Assembly (NCBI GenBank): GCA_947167725.1
Contig: CAMVJF010000076.1
Span: forward strand, 1 to 7,655
Reading direction: 5' to 3'
Length of the DNA stretch: 7,655 bases
Origin: an uncultured Clostridia bacterium
GTDB lineage: Bacteria > Bacillota > Clostridia > Oscillospirales > Oscillospiraceae
Shown here piece after piece: positions 6,956 to 7,655 of this stretch (the stretch's first letter is position 1; each line of letters opens with the position of its first letter). A model generated the notes under the pieces. It did no database searches. It was not told the DNA's origin and saw nothing but the letters and a program-made list of their open reading frames with translations. A program made the translations under genes and the position numbers.

Positions 6956-6991
6956 AAAAAAAGAGCCGCCCGGATCCCATCCGGGCAGCTC
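6956..6991 (-). terminator. Intrinsic terminator oriented for the minus strand
   Basis: Read on the minus strand, GAGCTGCCCGGAT-GGG-ATCCGGGCGGCTC forms a 13-pair stem (one G-U pair, three-base loop) followed directly by seven Us (complement of 6956-6962). On the plus strand the same hairpin has a C-A mismatch and is followed by CTTCTGTTATG, a poor U tract. It should therefore stop leftward transcripts well and rightward ones weakly. No convincing minus-strand gene lies to its right within the window. Confidence 0.75.
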
Positions 6992-7002
6992 CTTCTGTTA
7001 TG

Positions 7003-7010
7003 AGGAAGGA
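7003..7010 (+). promoter_or_regulatory. Ribosome binding site supporting a GTG start
   Basis: AGGAAGGA lies 9 bases before GTG at 7020. The next in-frame start, ATG at 7035, is 24 bases away, too far for this site. The palindrome CGGATCCG (7011-7018) fills the spacer. Confidence 0.7.
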
Positions 7011-7019
7011 CGGATCCGA

Positions 7020-7547
7020 GTGGAACACGCTACCATGATGGACTATGTCGCCGCGGCGCCGGCGGCGATGGAAGAGAATATCCGCCGGAGCGAGACGCTC
7101 GCCGGACCGCTTGCGGAGGAATACGTCCGGGGTGGATACCGCGATCTCTGGATCGTGGCGAGCGGCTCCTCGGCCAACGCCGCTTGGTGCGCCCGTCCCT
7201 TTCTCCGGCGCTGCCTGCGCTGCGAGGTGAAGGTCCTCACACCCTTCACCTTCACCGTCAGCGAGCACGATTTCTCTCCCGCGGACATGGTGATCGTGGT
7301 GTCGCAAAGCGGATACAGTCTCAACGCGCTCTCCGCTGCCGCGCTTGTCCGGAGCTGCGGCCGCCGCTGCATCGCGCTCACCGCCGATCTTGAAAGCGAC
7401 CTGGCAAAAGCGGCGGATCTCGCCGTGGATTACGGCGCGGGGCGGGAAACGGTCGGCTACGTCACGCGGGGCGTGACGACGCTCGCGCTGTTCTTCATGC
7501 TGCGCTTTATGCGCCGCCTGCCAAAAACCGATGAACCGTCTGCCTGA
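7020..7547 (+). CDS. SIS-domain sugar-phosphate-binding protein, single domain and probably truncated
   Basis: This 175-residue protein holds one SIS domain of the kind found in the isomerase half of GlmS and in FrlB/AgaS-like enzymes, which bind phosphorylated sugars and catalyse isomerisation, deamination or deglycation. Visible landmarks are the N-terminal TMMDYV segment typical of two-SIS proteins, VASGSSANAAW (46-56), SQSGYSLNAL (95-104) and ETVGYVTRGVTTLALFFML (143-161). In relatives of about 330-370 residues the last motif ends the first SIS domain and a second follows. Here the chain instead stops after MRRLPKTDEPSA, and none of the 108 bases that follow look coding in any frame. The active site of two-SIS enzymes is shared between the domains or between subunits, so this may be a decayed gene or a true half-size form. 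It starts with GTG, 66 bases after the PHP gene, with a minus-strand terminator between them. Confidence 0.75.
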   Translation: MEHATMMDYVAAAPAAMEENIRRSETLAGPLAEEYVRGGYRDLWIVASGSSANAAWCARPFLRRCLRCEVKVLTPFTFTVSEHDFSPADMVIVVSQSGYSLNALSAAALVRSCGRRCIALTADLESDLAKAADLAVDYGAGRETVGYVTRGVTTLALFFMLRFMRRLPKTDEPSA

Positions 7548-7655
7548 TCCCGGCGCAGGAAAAAAATCGGGACAAAAATCTGAAATCCTGCTGCCAGGTC
7601 TCCCTTTTCTTCGTATCAACAGGTGAAGGCACAAAAACCCGCCTGAAAAACAGAA
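7548..7655. other. Non-coding A-rich tail at the window end
   Basis: Composition changes from C/G-rich coding sequence to A-rich runs (AAAAAAA, CAAAAA), with no credible reading frame. A weak 4-pair stem CCTG-CTGC-CAGG (7587-7598), followed a few bases later by TTTTCTT (7605-7611), may be a poor terminator for the SIS gene. Confidence 0.4.

Noticed and set aside
6956..6991. Plus-strand terminator after the PHP gene
   Set aside because: On the plus strand the stem has a mismatch and lacks a U tract, so it is better read as a minus-strand terminator; weak two-way action is still possible.
4374..7634. A very long open frame on the minus strand (over 1000 codons)
   Set aside because: It lies opposite three well-recognised plus-strand genes, its translation is low-complexity and rich in His, Asp, Glu, Arg and Gly, and it has no family motifs. 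It arises because GC-rich codon use on the other strand removes stop codons.
1..7655. tRNA or rRNA genes, CRISPR arrays, insertion sequences
   Set aside because: I saw no cloverleaf or rRNA-like stretch, no regularly spaced direct repeats, and no transposase motifs or terminal inverted repeats.

Overview
This window looks like chromosomal DNA from a high-GC member of the Clostridia, of the Oscillospiraceae/Ruminococcaceae gut type. The clues are strongly C/G-ending codons, good AGGAGG-type ribosome binding sites, Gram-positive style promoters with close to consensus TTGACA/TATAAT boxes, a Firmicutes-style lipoprotein signal, and a long class I phosphomannose isomerase of the sort seen in Clostridia. 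The genus cannot be fixed from sequence alone.

The layout is two divergent transcription units around a 261-base regulatory region (2004-2264). Leftward (minus strand) are a cupin-type glucose-6-phosphate isomerase (1227-2003) and, 14 bases later, a class I mannose-6-phosphate isomerase with a long N-terminal extension (1-1212), which runs off the left edge. Rightward (plus strand) is a complete binding-protein-dependent ABC importer: lipoprotein substrate-binding protein (2265-3368), ATPase with TOBE region (3445-4557) and a fused two-domain permease (4560-6206). It is followed by a YcdX-like PHP metallophosphoesterase (6222-6953) and a GTG-started SIS sugar-phosphate-binding protein (7020-7547) that holds only half of the usual two-SIS architecture. 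The last 108 bases are A-rich and non-coding.

The intergenic region holds a good promoter for each direction, a perfect 18-base inverted repeat downstream of the main leftward start, a GC hairpin in the leftward leader, and an inverted repeat just upstream of the rightward -35 box. A GNRA-capped hairpin separates the binding-protein gene from the ATPase gene. A hairpin with a U tract that works as an intrinsic terminator only on the minus strand lies between the PHP and SIS genes.

Working hypothesis (inference): the importer belongs to the Fbp/Afu-like family usually annotated as ferric or phosphonate transporters, but all of its neighbours handle phosphorylated sugars. The binding protein also lacks the adjacent tyrosine pair of ferric-binding proteins. 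By analogy with AfuABC, which imports hexose phosphates, the locus may take up sugar phosphates or related phosphorylated compounds and feed them through the PHP hydrolase, the SIS protein and the two isomerases to fructose-6-phosphate. No transcription factor and no sugar kinase is visible in the window.
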